This document shows, in pieces, positions 1 to 6,564 of a stretch of DNA of 9,393 bases. The position numbers and the translations under genes were made by a program. Every line of letters starts with the position of its first letter. Positions within the stretch are counted from its first letter, which is position 1. The notes under the pieces were generated by a model. It did no database searches and was not told the origin of the DNA. It was given only the letters and a program-made list of their open reading frames with translations. Origin of the DNA: Cyclobacteriaceae bacterium (lineage in GTDB: Bacteria; Bacteroidota; Bacteroidia; Cytophagales; Cyclobacteriaceae); the NCBI GenBank assembly GCA_025455225.1, contig JALOMY010000089.1, forward strand, positions 1-9,393. Reading direction: 5' to 3'.

Positions 1-110
1 ACCAGTTCACCTCCGTCACCACCACCTCCTCCACCTCCCAACAAGCCACAGGCAGTGGCCGCCAAACCAGCGACAATCAACAGAAGTTTTGAAGAAACCG
101 AATTGTTCAT
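1..110 (-). CDS. gldK: Partial N-terminus of a lipoprotein, probably GldK/PorK of type IX secretion
   Basis: Only the first 36 codons are present; the gene runs off the left edge. The peptide starts MNNSVSSKLLLIVAGLAATA, followed by Cys21, which reads as a lipoprotein signal peptide with a lipobox (A-T-A-C). After the cysteine come GLL, a run of six glycines, DGG and ELV. A short Gly-rich linker followed by GELV-type residues resembles the start of GldK/PorK lipoproteins, which form the periplasmic ring of the type IX secretion system with GldN/PorN. The main support is position: a PorP/SprF gene lies 118 bases upstream on the same strand, the usual porP-gldK order. An in-frame ATG at 137 would add nine residues (MTRQNSHLH); I prefer 110 because it gives a compact signal peptide. 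The lipoprotein call is firm; the GldK identity rests on context plus a very short peptide. Confidence 0.62.
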   Translation of the reverse strand, partial: MNNSVSSKLLLIVAGLAATACGLLGGGGGGGDGGEL

Positions 111-228
111 ATGTAGATGAGAGTTTTGTCTTGTCATTAAAGGTTCGAAAATAATGTTAACCGCTATAATTATTAAAAATTGCTTAACAAATTCTGCAAA
201 TTTTGAATAAAATCAAAATAACGCCAGT

Positions 229-1188
229 CTAATGCCTGTAGCGCGGAGTCCTTACGATCTTTTTCAGGCCACCCGTTACAACAGGTAACTGATACGTCAG
301 TAAAAACTCATGCGAGAAATTCTCTTTGGCTGCCCGGTCCTTCAAAATAAAATCAATTGAGTAACCAAATCTCAATGATTTATCTTTCAGGAAGCTATAT
401 CCCAACAACACATTGGCGGCTTCTGATGATCTAAACGCTAAACCTCCCCACATCGTATCCTGGTAGGTTGCAATAACTGCTAAATCCACCGAGTATTCAT
501 TGAAATCGGTCTTTACCAGGAATGACGGGCTGATCTGTAAATCCATATTAACATCAAAGAAATAGCCCCCCGTAAGGTTCATATGAGTTTCAAGTGAATT
601 ACGGAGGCTGCTACCAAAATCAAACTCTGATTTAAGCAGGTGATTAAAACCTGCCCCGGCATAATATTTCTGGCTGCGCCACATTAATCCAACCCCAAGG
701 TCGGGCCTGATTTGCGATTCTTTACCATTGTTCACGATAAACGGATCATCTTCATCGATAGGACGATATTTACTAAAGTCGATCGTCTGCGAATAGATTC
801 CGAGCTTAACGCCAAAGCTGAGTTTATTCTCCTTAATCCCCAGGTGATAAGCATACATAGCCTGGGCTTCCAGGTTATTCTGCGGACCAAGGCGATCATT
901 TAAGATGTACATTCCAAAACCGCTCTTTAATTTATAGATAGGCGTTGAGAAGGTAAGTATTTGGGAAGTAGGAGCACCTCCATCGCCAAAAGAAGACTGA
1001 TACCCTTGCCACTGCAACCGGTAAAGTATGGAAGCTTTTGTTACACCATCGGCACCGGCAGCGGCTGGTGTAAGGTAAAGATGATTAAACATGTATTGGG
1101 TAAACTGGGCATCCTGTTGGGCCAATAAGCGTTTGCTACTGAACGCAAGCAGAAGTAAAAAAATGGTATATAAACCCGTTCTAAACAT
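229..1188 (-). CDS. porP: PorP/SprF-family type IX secretion outer-membrane protein
   Basis: This 319-residue protein is predicted to be an outer-membrane beta-barrel of the PorP/SprF family, which works with the type IX secretion machinery and gliding adhesin export. A signal peptide (about residues 1-24: MFRTG, hydrophobic FLLLLAF, LLAQ) is followed by the family hallmark QFTQYMFNHLYLTPAAAG at residues 28-45, close to the usual QYMFNPxYxNPAxAG form. The remainder shows alternating aromatic and polar strands such as FGVKLGIYSQ and RPDLGVGLMW, as expected of a barrel, and ends in a basic TPRYRH tail. Length is normal for the family. A probable gldK gene follows after 118 bases, matching the porP-porK order of type IX secretion loci. 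Many Bacteroidota carry several PorP paralogues, usually beside adhesin genes; the gldK neighbour suggests this is the core copy. Confidence 0.9.
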   Translation of the reverse strand: MFRTGLYTIFLLLLAFSSKRLLAQQDAQFTQYMFNHLYLTPAAAGADGVTKASILYRLQWQGYQSSFGDGGAPTSQILTFSTPIYKLKSGFGMYILNDRLGPQNNLEAQAMYAYHLGIKENKLSFGVKLGIYSQTIDFSKYRPIDEDDPFIVNNGKESQIRPDLGVGLMWRSQKYYAGAGFNHLLKSEFDFGSSLRNSLETHMNLTGGYFFDVNMDLQISPSFLVKTDFNEYSVDLAVIATYQDTMWGGLAFRSSEAANVLLGYSFLKDKSLRFGYSIDFILKDRAAKENFSHEFLLTYQLPVVTGGLKKIVRTPRYRH

Positions 1189-1210
1189 TAAAAATCACAA
1201 CATGTAGCCG

Positions 1211-1242
1211 ATAAAGTAAATGTTTTTTTACGACACTTTCAA
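1211..1242 (-). promoter_or_regulatory. Candidate Bacteroidota promoter for porP
   Basis: On the minus strand a TTG (1242-1240) is followed after 21 bases by TACTTTAT (1218-1211), which matches six of eight positions of the Bacteroidota -7 element TAnnTTTG. It ends 22 bases before the porP start. The spacing fits, but the -7 match is imperfect in an AT-rich spacer, so this is only a candidate. Confidence 0.28.
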
Positions 1243-1303
1243 AAAGAGGGTAATTAAAGTGCTTGAAAAAACACTTTTTGATAAAAACCATTGGGTGAAA
1301 CAG

Positions 1304-2080
1304 TTACTTATTGCCGTTGACCTTCTTAATGTAGAGTTCCAAAGCTCCGGTCATTGAAGGGGCATTTGGCAAGGGGGCTTCAATGTCCAGGATAAGACCT
1401 GCGTCATGAACCGCTTTGGATGTAGTGGGGCCAAAGGCTGCGATCCGGGTATTGTTCTGTTTGAAATCGGGGAAGTTGACGTAAAGTGAATTGATCCCTG
1501 ACGGACTGAAGAACGCAAGTATATCGTAAAATACTTCTTTCAGATCAGACAGATTGCTGGCCACGGTATGGTAAATGATGGCCTCAGTAAAATCGAAATT
1601 ATTTTCCCGAAGGAAATCCGGGATATCATTTTTCCGGATGTCGGAACAGGGAAACAAGTATTTTTCGTTTTTGTGTTTCTTCAGAATCTCCAAAAGATCC
1701 TGAGTGGTTTTTAAACCGGTAAATATTTTACGCTTTCGGATGACTATGTACTTCTGAAGATAATTGGATGTTTGCTCGGATATACAGAAGTATTTCATAT
1801 CCGGAGGCATCTCAACTTTTAACTCCTGACAGATCTGAAAAAAATGATCAACCGCATTTCGGCTGGTAAAAATGATAGCTGTATGATTCAGTATATCGAT
1901 CTTTTGCTTCCTGAAATCTTTGGCTGATACCGGCTCCACCTGAATGAATGGACGGAAATCAATTTTGAGATTATATTTTTCAGCCAACTTAAAATAAGGA
2001 GAGTTAGGATCGGTCGGGGCTTCTTGCGTGATCAGTATACTTTTAACTTTACGCAACCGTTCGTTCACTTTTTCACTCAT
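1304..2080 (-). CDS. hemD: Uroporphyrinogen-III synthase (HemD family)
   Basis: HemD closes and isomerises linear hydroxymethylbilane to uroporphyrinogen III, the first macrocycle of haem and sirohaem synthesis, in the cytosol. The family is poorly conserved, but the pattern fits: an N-terminal strand (VKSILITQ), IIFTSRNAVDHFF at the end of the first Rossmann-like half, LFPCSDIRKNDIPDFL in the second half, FFSPSGINSLY, and the C-terminal IAAFGPTTSKAVHDAGL followed by APLPNAPSMTGAL. I chose the ATG at 2080 (258 residues, starting MSEKVNERLRK). A GTG at 2101 would add seven residues and abut the upstream TAG stop exactly. The gene sits 21 bases or less behind the DUF4271 gene and is almost certainly co-transcribed with it. 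No hemA, hemB or hemC is nearby, so the biochemical role rests on family resemblance alone. Confidence 0.85.
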   Translation of the reverse strand: MSEKVNERLRKVKSILITQEAPTDPNSPYFKLAEKYNLKIDFRPFIQVEPVSAKDFRKQKIDILNHTAIIFTSRNAVDHFFQICQELKVEMPPDMKYFCISEQTSNYLQKYIVIRKRKIFTGLKTTQDLLEILKKHKNEKYLFPCSDIRKNDIPDFLRENNFDFTEAIIYHTVASNLSDLKEVFYDILAFFSPSGINSLYVNFPDFKQNNTRIAAFGPTTSKAVHDAGLILDIEAPLPNAPSMTGALELYIKKVNGNK

Positions 2081-2101
2081 GTCAACAGGTACTTGGTTCA
2101 C

Positions 2102-3208
2102 CTACTCGTAAAGTACTTTTACTATTAAGAGAAATGGTATTATTTCAGTGGCACAAATGTACGAAAATAAATGAAACACCGATAAGGATGAGCGCCTCAG
2201 CAATTTCCAAAAAAGTAGTATAATCCATGCGCCTAAAATCCATCCGAAAAGTTTATATATGGATAACGAAATTCCCTCTCCATAGACAAGATAATATGAT
2301 GATTCAACCACCAACAGAATTAACGTGGATATTAAAATAATCCGGATGAAATCCAGGAATTGAAACCCGGAATGATCCTTCATACCGAATAAAAAAGCTA
2401 ACAGGTAAATGCCTGCAGCTTTAATGAAAAAAAATAATAAAACAATAATACTGACCTTAAGCCAGCTTAACACGGCACTTACCCAATCAGCCGATTGAAT
2501 GGTTTGAGCTAACTGATAGTGATCTTTAAAATTGTGAAGGCTTATGACAATCAAAAATCCGGTTAATAAAGATCCCAGAATATAAAAAAGAAGATTGCCG
2601 CTGCTTGCAATGCGGTGGAAAGCCTGGGAATCATCTGTTTCCCGCTGTGAAAAAATTCCACCGATTGAAAAATAATAGGCCATTTGCTTGGGATTGAGCC
2701 GAAGCATGAAAGAGAAAAGTACGATAATAAAAAGCATAACCAGGATGATAAACTGGTTGAAATAATCCTGTGAACGAACGATAGGCTCACGAACATCATA
2801 AGAATAACCCGGCAGCCAGGTAATAATCCGGGTATTAAGAATGGATGCATTAATTATTCGGTCTGAATATATTGAAAGGTATACTTCATCCTTTTGCACA
2901 GTATCAAATAAGCTGTCGAGTGCCAGTGACCAGCGGATACCTCTGTCCGAAACCAATAAACCATCCACAAACAGACTAACCGGAATTTTACTTTCGATCT
3001 GAAGAAAGTCGCCCCGGTACAATGATTGGGGTAATCGAATGTGAATAATATTGATTTTATCCCCTTGTAAATTTTTATAAGGAGAATAGTGTTTATCCTG
3101 GTAAATGAGCCACTCCGGGAATAAATCTCTCTTTACCATGGGTATAGTATCTGCCCATGCATAAGACAGAAAATGAAGTTGAATAACCAGTATAATAAAA
3201 CGGTACAT
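2102..3208 (-). CDS. DUF4271 integral membrane protein with signal peptide and N-terminal extracytoplasmic domain
   Basis: From the ATG at 3208 the protein has 368 residues. It starts with a clean signal peptide (MYRFIILVIQLHFLSYAWA, cleavage after A-W-A), then an extracytoplasmic stretch of about 130 residues rich in short beta-like segments (IPVSLFVDGLLVSD, DEVYLSIYSD). Six hydrophobic segments follow, at about residues 152-170, 205-225, 249-274, 286-309, 317-337 and 345-365. The last one contains LFSYICATEIIPFLLIVKVL, which resembles the C-terminal signature of DUF4271 proteins. The function of DUF4271 is unknown. An in-frame ATG at 3256 would add 16 hydrophobic residues and create a doubled leader, so I favour 3208; that also leaves 85 bases for divergent promoters. 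hemD follows with almost no gap, so the two are probably one transcript. Confidence 0.8.
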   Translation of the reverse strand: MYRFIILVIQLHFLSYAWADTIPMVKRDLFPEWLIYQDKHYSPYKNLQGDKINIIHIRLPQSLYRGDFLQIESKIPVSLFVDGLLVSDRGIRWSLALDSLFDTVQKDEVYLSIYSDRIINASILNTRIITWLPGYSYDVREPIVRSQDYFNQFIILVMLFIIVLFSFMLRLNPKQMAYYFSIGGIFSQRETDDSQAFHRIASSGNLLFYILGSLLTGFLIVISLHNFKDHYQLAQTIQSADWVSAVLSWLKVSIIVLLFFFIKAAGIYLLAFLFGMKDHSGFQFLDFIRIILISTLILLVVESSYYLVYGEGISLSIYKLFGWILGAWIILLFWKLLRRSSLSVFHLFSYICATEIIPFLLIVKVLYE

Positions 3209-3275
3209 CCCGCGCGAAAATATCAGAATACAGGCTATTAATAAAACGATGAGCATGCGCCATGTTTAATTCAAT

Positions 3276-3283
3276 TAGTTTTG
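3276..3283 (+). promoter_or_regulatory. Candidate -7 promoter element for hemW
   Basis: TAGTTTTG is an exact match to the Bacteroidota -7 element TAnnTTTG and ends 10 bases before the hemW ATG at 3294. No convincing -33 TTG is seen at the proper spacing. If functional, it would give a 5' leader of only a few bases. Confidence 0.33.
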
Positions 3284-3293
3284 CAGTATAATT

Positions 3294-4427
3294 ATGGCAG
3301 GCCTTTACCTTCACATTCCATTTTGCAAACAGGCATGTTATTACTGCGATTTTCATTTTTCAACAAACCGAAATCGACAGTTGGAACTCGTTCAGGCCAT
3401 TGCCCGGGAAATAGAAATCCAAAAGGATTACCTCGATAAGAAACCCATTCAATCCATCTATTTTGGTGGCGGTACGCCTTCTTTACTAAATGCCCGGGAA
3501 CTGGACATCTTACTGAACACCATTCATGCAGTCCACCCGGTAGAATCCAGGGTTGAAATTACGTTAGAGGCCAACCCGGATGACCTCACTCCGGAAAAAC
3601 TAACAGAATTAAAAAAGGCTGGCATTAACCGTTTAAGTCTAGGAATCCAAAGTTTTAATGATTTCATACTTCAATTTCTTAACCGGGCGCATGATAGCAG
3701 ACGCGCCATTGCCTCCTACCAGGATGCGCGCGAAGCCGGCTTCTCCAACATCAGTCTGGATCTTATCTATGCTATTCCCGGACAACGTGAATCACAATGG
3801 CTGGACGATATACACCAGGCGCTTAACCTTGAACCTGAGCACATAAGCACGTATTCCCTTACCATTGAAGAAAAGACCGTGTTCGGTCGTTGGACGGTTT
3901 CGGGAAAATTAAAACCCGAACCGGATGAAACAGCAGCTCAGTACCTGGAATTGCTGATGACCACCATTCAGGCAAAAGGGTATGAGCAATACGAGGTCTC
4001 TAATTTTGCCAAACCCGGATTATATTCCGTACACAACAGCAGTTACTGGAAACAGGAAGCATACCTGGGCGTTGGTCCGGGAGCTCATTCTTTTAACCTT
4101 CACTCACGCCAATTTAATGTTCGTAATAATCCAATATATCTTAAAGCACTTGAAGAAGGCAGGATTCCCGCGGAAGTGGAAATACTTTCGCGTGAAGATA
4201 AAATCAATGAGTATTTGTTAACTACACTTCGCACCCAATGGGGGGCCGATTTAAATTATCTGAAAAAACAATTCAATTATCCGCTAGTTGAACAAAACTA
4301 TACGTACCTCCACCAGTTGATGGAGGCCCGGTTAATTTTCATTGAGCAAGATATTTTATACCTGACAGGTAAAGGTAAATTGTTAGCAGATAAAATTGCC
4401 TCTGACCTTTTTGTTTTGCAGTCATGA
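3294..4427 (+). CDS. hemW: Radical SAM haem chaperone HemW (HemN-like)
   Basis: HemW binds haem and an iron-sulfur cluster and delivers haem to target proteins; it is often misnamed oxygen-independent coproporphyrinogen oxidase. The 377-residue product starts with MAGLYLHIPF and carries the radical-SAM cluster motif C11-x3-C15-x2-C18. The residue two after C18 is Phe20, where true HemN enzymes have a fourth cysteine (CxC); this, and the start directly at the barrel without the HemN N-terminal extension, point to HemW. Further landmarks are IYFGGGTPS (residues 55-63, SAM-binding glycines), LEANPDD (91-97), NRLSLGIQSF (112-121) and a C-terminal HemN-type domain (EYLLTTLRTQWGADL). The gene is divergent from the DUF4271/hemD unit, with no plus-strand gene adjoining it closely. 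Start choice is unambiguous because the family begins at this motif. Confidence 0.94.
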   Translation: MAGLYLHIPFCKQACYYCDFHFSTNRNRQLELVQAIAREIEIQKDYLDKKPIQSIYFGGGTPSLLNARELDILLNTIHAVHPVESRVEITLEANPDDLTPEKLTELKKAGINRLSLGIQSFNDFILQFLNRAHDSRRAIASYQDAREAGFSNISLDLIYAIPGQRESQWLDDIHQALNLEPEHISTYSLTIEEKTVFGRWTVSGKLKPEPDETAAQYLELLMTTIQAKGYEQYEVSNFAKPGLYSVHNSSYWKQEAYLGVGPGAHSFNLHSRQFNVRNNPIYLKALEEGRIPAEVEILSREDKINEYLLTTLRTQWGADLNYLKKQFNYPLVEQNYTYLHQLMEARLIFIEQDILYLTGKGKLLADKIASDLFVLQS

Positions 4428-4437
4428 TTATCCACAT

Positions 4438-4463
4438 CCCCTTCCATTGAAAAATGTATGGGG
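4438..4463 (+). terminator. Imperfect hairpin behind hemW, possible terminator
   Basis: CCCC at 4438-4441 and GGGG at 4460-4463 bound an imperfect stem (8 of 10 pairs) with a six-base loop, 10 bases after the hemW stop. Only a weak T-rich stretch (TTGATTTC) follows, so termination is plausible but not clear. Confidence 0.3.
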
Positions 4464-4677
4464 TTGATTTCATGAAACCGATGGATCTTTCCATACCCTT
4501 TCAAACAGGACTGAATAATCATTGTTATTAGGCTGAGCCGGGAGTTGCTGAAACTATTGTTTCGGTTGATTTAACCGAAGTGTCAAAATAGGCGAGTCTG
4601 TCAATTACCAGAAAGTAACAATCATGCCCCTTGGAAACTGAACGCATACTGAATTTTACGGGCACATTTACAATTAA
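4464..4677 (+). other. Gene-free stretch with eroded coding-like frames
   Basis: No intact gene is visible. One frame from about 4454 reads plausible peptide (MKPMDLSIPFQTG, then EPGVAETIVSVDLTEVSK) but is cut by TAG at 4529, TAG at 4589 and a TAA about 30 bases later. In the frame of the downstream pseudogene, a stretch such as KIGESVNYQKVTIMPLGN is bounded by stops. This may be the more heavily decayed 5' part of that pseudogene, with several frameshifts. A 7-base inverted repeat lies at 4561-4579. Confidence 0.3.
4561..4579. repeat. Inverted repeat TTCGGTT-N5-AACCGAA
   Basis: A perfect 7-base inverted repeat with a five-base centre (GATTT). A near copy with a one-base centre (TCGGTT-T-AACCGA) lies at 5715-5727, beyond the small gene at 5194. 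These could be a dyad binding site or simple hairpins; nothing in the sequence decides. Confidence 0.4.
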
Positions 4678-5169
4678 CCGATTACTCTAAATCAATGCCT
4701 TAAAACCCTTCACTACTTTTCGCAGCCTGTTTCGATCAGTTCGGTTACGGGAAGCAAGGGGGATTATGTGACACCAAAAAAGGATATTGAACAAAACTTA
4801 ATTGGATTACCCGTTCGGGCTTTAGTCAAACGTACGCCACCAAACCCTGATGCAAAAAGAGTTCAGAAGTATTCCGTTACGAATCCTCACTATACTGAAG
4901 AAGATGCAATACTAGTTATTGGCAGAGTCGGGATTGATCATATTGTAGTGGATTAGCCCAGTGTTGATAAAGAACAGGATGGTGGCAAACTGTCAGCTTA
5001 TAAAACTTCCTGGCGATATCCTTATGACATTCGAAAGCAATCTACCATTACCAAATTAGCATTCATTGATAATCCCATACCGGATGGCTTATACTTGCTG
5101 AATTTGCAGATCGCCAGCCAGGTATTAGATGAAAGTCCGATTAAGCCAGTATTGTATTTGCTGAAATAA
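4678..5169 (+). pseudogene. Decayed gene of unknown family with an in-frame TAG
   Basis: A single frame is open from 4678 to the TAA at 5167-5169 except for one TAG at 4954-4956, that is 92 codons, the stop, then 70 codons. In DNA this AT-rich, such a long frame with one stop is unlikely by chance. The peptide looks like a real protein: VTGSKGDYVTPKKDIEQNLI, PVRALVKRTPPNPDAKR and SVTNPHYTEEDA before the stop; AYKTSWRYPYDIRKQS, KLAFIDNPIPDGLYLLNLQI and ESPIKPVLYLLK after it. The second part reads like the C-terminal end of a folded domain. No good ATG start is present; GTG at 4768 is the only likely start codon noticed, and coding-like sequence extends upstream of it to the TAA at 4675. I do not recognise the family. 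A nonsense-mutated remnant that has lost its 5' part is the simplest reading; stop readthrough is a less likely alternative. Confidence 0.5.
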
Positions 5170-5183
5170 GTTTTGTAATTTTC
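5152..5183 (+). promoter_or_regulatory. Candidate promoter for the TerB-like gene
   Basis: TTG at 5152-5154 is followed after 21 bases by TAATTTTC at 5176-5183, one mismatch from the Bacteroidota -7 element TAnnTTTG. It ends 10 bases before the ATG at 5194 and overlaps the 3' end of the pseudogene. Confidence 0.35.
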
Positions 5184-5193
5184 CACATTGCCT

Positions 5194-5562
5194 ATGATGT
5201 CCTCTCAGGAAAAGCGTGTTTATATGTTGCTGAAGGCTGTGATCTTTCATTATCATGGCCTTAACGATGAAGAAAAACTGGATCTCGACAAAACAGCAGA
5301 TGCCCTTAATGCGCACGAAGAATACCAGTGGGCCCAGGAATTTATTGAACAGGATTACCTGACTTCATTTGAACGAGCCCGCGATTTTCTGAATGATATT
5401 ATTGCTGACTATCCCAAACCTAAACGCATTGAATTAATCAATATGGTTTGGGAGGCCAACAACCTGAAAGGATATGTTACCGAAATGGAGGCGGCAGCCA
5501 TGTTTAAGTTCGCTAAAGACTGGAATGTTCAGCAGGAGCTTATTGAACTTGTACAAGGTTAA
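5194..5562 (+). CDS. Small helical TerB-like protein, function unknown
   Basis: The product has 122 residues and begins MMSSQEKRVYMLLKAVIFHY. It has no signal peptide or membrane segment and looks all-helical and acidic (NDEEKLDLDKTADALNAHEE, then FIEQDYLTSFERARDFLNDI). The C-terminal part, ELINMVWEANNLKGYVTEME followed by a short helix and ELIELVQG, recalls the two-repeat helical fold of TerB/tellurite-resistance-like proteins. I base this on overall pattern only, not on a catalytic or metal-binding motif, so the TerB name should be read as a weak family label with no proof of tellurite resistance. Frame-consistent starts are TTG 5188, ATG 5194 and ATG 5197; I take the first ATG. It stands alone on the plus strand behind the pseudogene and converges on the regulator gene. 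Confidence 0.72.
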   Translation: MMSSQEKRVYMLLKAVIFHYHGLNDEEKLDLDKTADALNAHEEYQWAQEFIEQDYLTSFERARDFLNDIIADYPKPKRIELINMVWEANNLKGYVTEMEAAAMFKFAKDWNVQQELIELVQG

Positions 5563-5569
5563 GCTGAAT

Positions 5570-5593
5570 CCTGGTTTTTTTCAGAAATCCAGG
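5570..5593. terminator. Hairpin between convergent genes, possible terminator
   Basis: CCTGG (5570-5574) and CCAGG (5589-5593) pair and, after one mismatch, TTT pairs with AAA, giving an 8-pair stem with a six-base loop. It begins 7 bases after the stop of the TerB-like gene. No clean T-run follows on either strand, so its role as a terminator is uncertain. The rest of the spacer to 5836 holds only short dyads (CAATCC/GGATTG at 5646-5669 and the one at 5715-5727) and no gene that I can see. Confidence 0.3.
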
Positions 5594-5836
5594 GCTCTAA
5601 AAAAATTTACCGCATTACTCATGTCTAAATGGTTCTGAATTAATCCAATCCACGTTGGTTATCGGATTGTTCAGGACCAGACCAAGCAATAAAGTACTAA
5701 AGTATGATTGAAGATCGGTTTAACCGAACTATCTGGATTTTTTTGAATCCTCATTAAGTGTAGCTATTCACAAGACTAATTATTATTAATCCGTTAAATA
5801 ACTTCCCTTACACGTAAATGCCTTCGGCTTAATCCT

Positions 5837-6562
5837 TTATAAGGACATCATATCCTTGAATTTCGCTGCCTGGCGTCTGCTTACTTCAACCTTATCTCCC
5901 CCCCGCAGCTTCACCATCAGCCCACCGTTAAACCAGGGCTCAATGCCCTCAACCCAGCTCAGATTGATAATATGCTTGCGGCTGGCACGAAAGAATGCAC
6001 GTTCGTCAAGTTTCTCATCAAGCGCGTTTAAAGATTTGTGAATCATCGGACGGTTGGTATCAAAATAGACTTTAATATAATTGCCGTCTGATTCAAATAA
6101 TCGGATGTTGGAAAGGCTCACAAACCAGCAACGTTCACCATCTTTCACAAATACCTGATCGTTCAGGCCGAGTTTCTTTTCACCTTCACCACGAATTGCT
6201 GCTGTTTTAGCGCGCTCCTTCTCTGCTATTTTCAAAATTGTTTCTGAAAGCCGCTCAGCCTGGATAGGCTTAAGAAGGTAATCAAGGGCATTCACTTCAA
6301 ATGCCTTTAACGCGAATTCATCGTAGGCCGTAGTAAAGACTACTAAAGGAACGGAATCCAATTCTTCCAATAACTGAAAGCCTGTCTTGCCTGGCATTTG
6401 TATGTCAAGAAACAATAAATCGGGGTTCAGTTCATTAATTAAAGTAATGGCCTCATCGGCATTGGCAGCTTCGCCCACTACTTCAATGGAAGGATGTTCT
6501 TCCAGTAGTTTCATCAATTCCTTCCGTGCCAGACGTTCATCGTCTATAATCAGAGCTCTCAT
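5837..6562 (-). CDS. LytTR-family response regulator (LytR/AlgR type)
   Basis: A 241-residue two-domain regulator. The receiver domain (about residues 1-118) has the acidic pair D7-D8, the phospho-acceptor D53 in LLFLDIQMPG, T77/T78 in VVFTTAYDEFA and K98 in YLLKPI, so all the usual phosphorylation residues are present. A short charged linker (KERAKTAAIRGEGEKK) leads to a LytTR DNA-binding domain (about 135-240): VFVKDGERCWFVSLSNIRLF, SDGNYIKVYF, FFRASRKHIINLSWVEGIEP and VEVSRRQAAKFKDMM. LytTR proteins bind short direct repeats upstream of target promoters. The ATG lies 2 bases after the stop of the sensor kinase gene, which indicates co-transcription and probably translational coupling; the kinase is the expected phosphate donor. 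Its target genes cannot be inferred from this window. Confidence 0.95.
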   Translation of the reverse strand: MRALIIDDERLARKELMKLLEEHPSIEVVGEAANADEAITLINELNPDLLFLDIQMPGKTGFQLLEELDSVPLVVFTTAYDEFALKAFEVNALDYLLKPIQAERLSETILKIAEKERAKTAAIRGEGEKKLGLNDQVFVKDGERCWFVSLSNIRLFESDGNYIKVYFDTNRPMIHKSLNALDEKLDERAFFRASRKHIINLSWVEGIEPWFNGGLMVKLRGGDKVEVSRRQAAKFKDMMSL

Positions 6563-6564
6563 GC

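Noticed and set aside
712..903. Open frame on the plus strand inside porP
   Set aside because: It is antisense to a clear PorP/SprF gene, lacks recognisable motifs and has no spacer for signals.
1239..1281. TCAAAAAG/CTTTTTGA and AAAGTG/CACTTT inverted repeats between hemD and porP
   Set aside because: The stems are short and almost all A/T and the two pairings compete; I could not support a terminator or operator.
2563..2850. Hydrophobic open frame in another minus-strand frame inside the DUF4271 gene
   Set aside because: It is a frame shadow of a membrane-protein gene; no independent start context or family pattern.
3093..3356. Minus-strand frame spanning the DUF4271/hemW divergent region
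   Set aside because: It overlaps both the 5' end of hemW and the DUF4271 signal peptide and has no protein-like pattern.
4298..4522. Minus-strand frame covering the 3' end of hemW and the following spacer
   Set aside because: Mostly antisense to hemW; the peptide shows no family pattern, and the part beyond hemW is in an eroded region.
4954..4956. TAG recoded as an amino acid
   Set aside because: No pyrrolysine or other recoding context is visible, the other genes use normal stops, and the upstream part of the frame is also decayed, so a nonsense mutation is simpler.
5811..5836. Small GCC-TTC-GGC hairpin after the regulator stop
   Set aside because: Only three pairs and no T-run in the sense of the regulator transcript; too weak to call a terminator.
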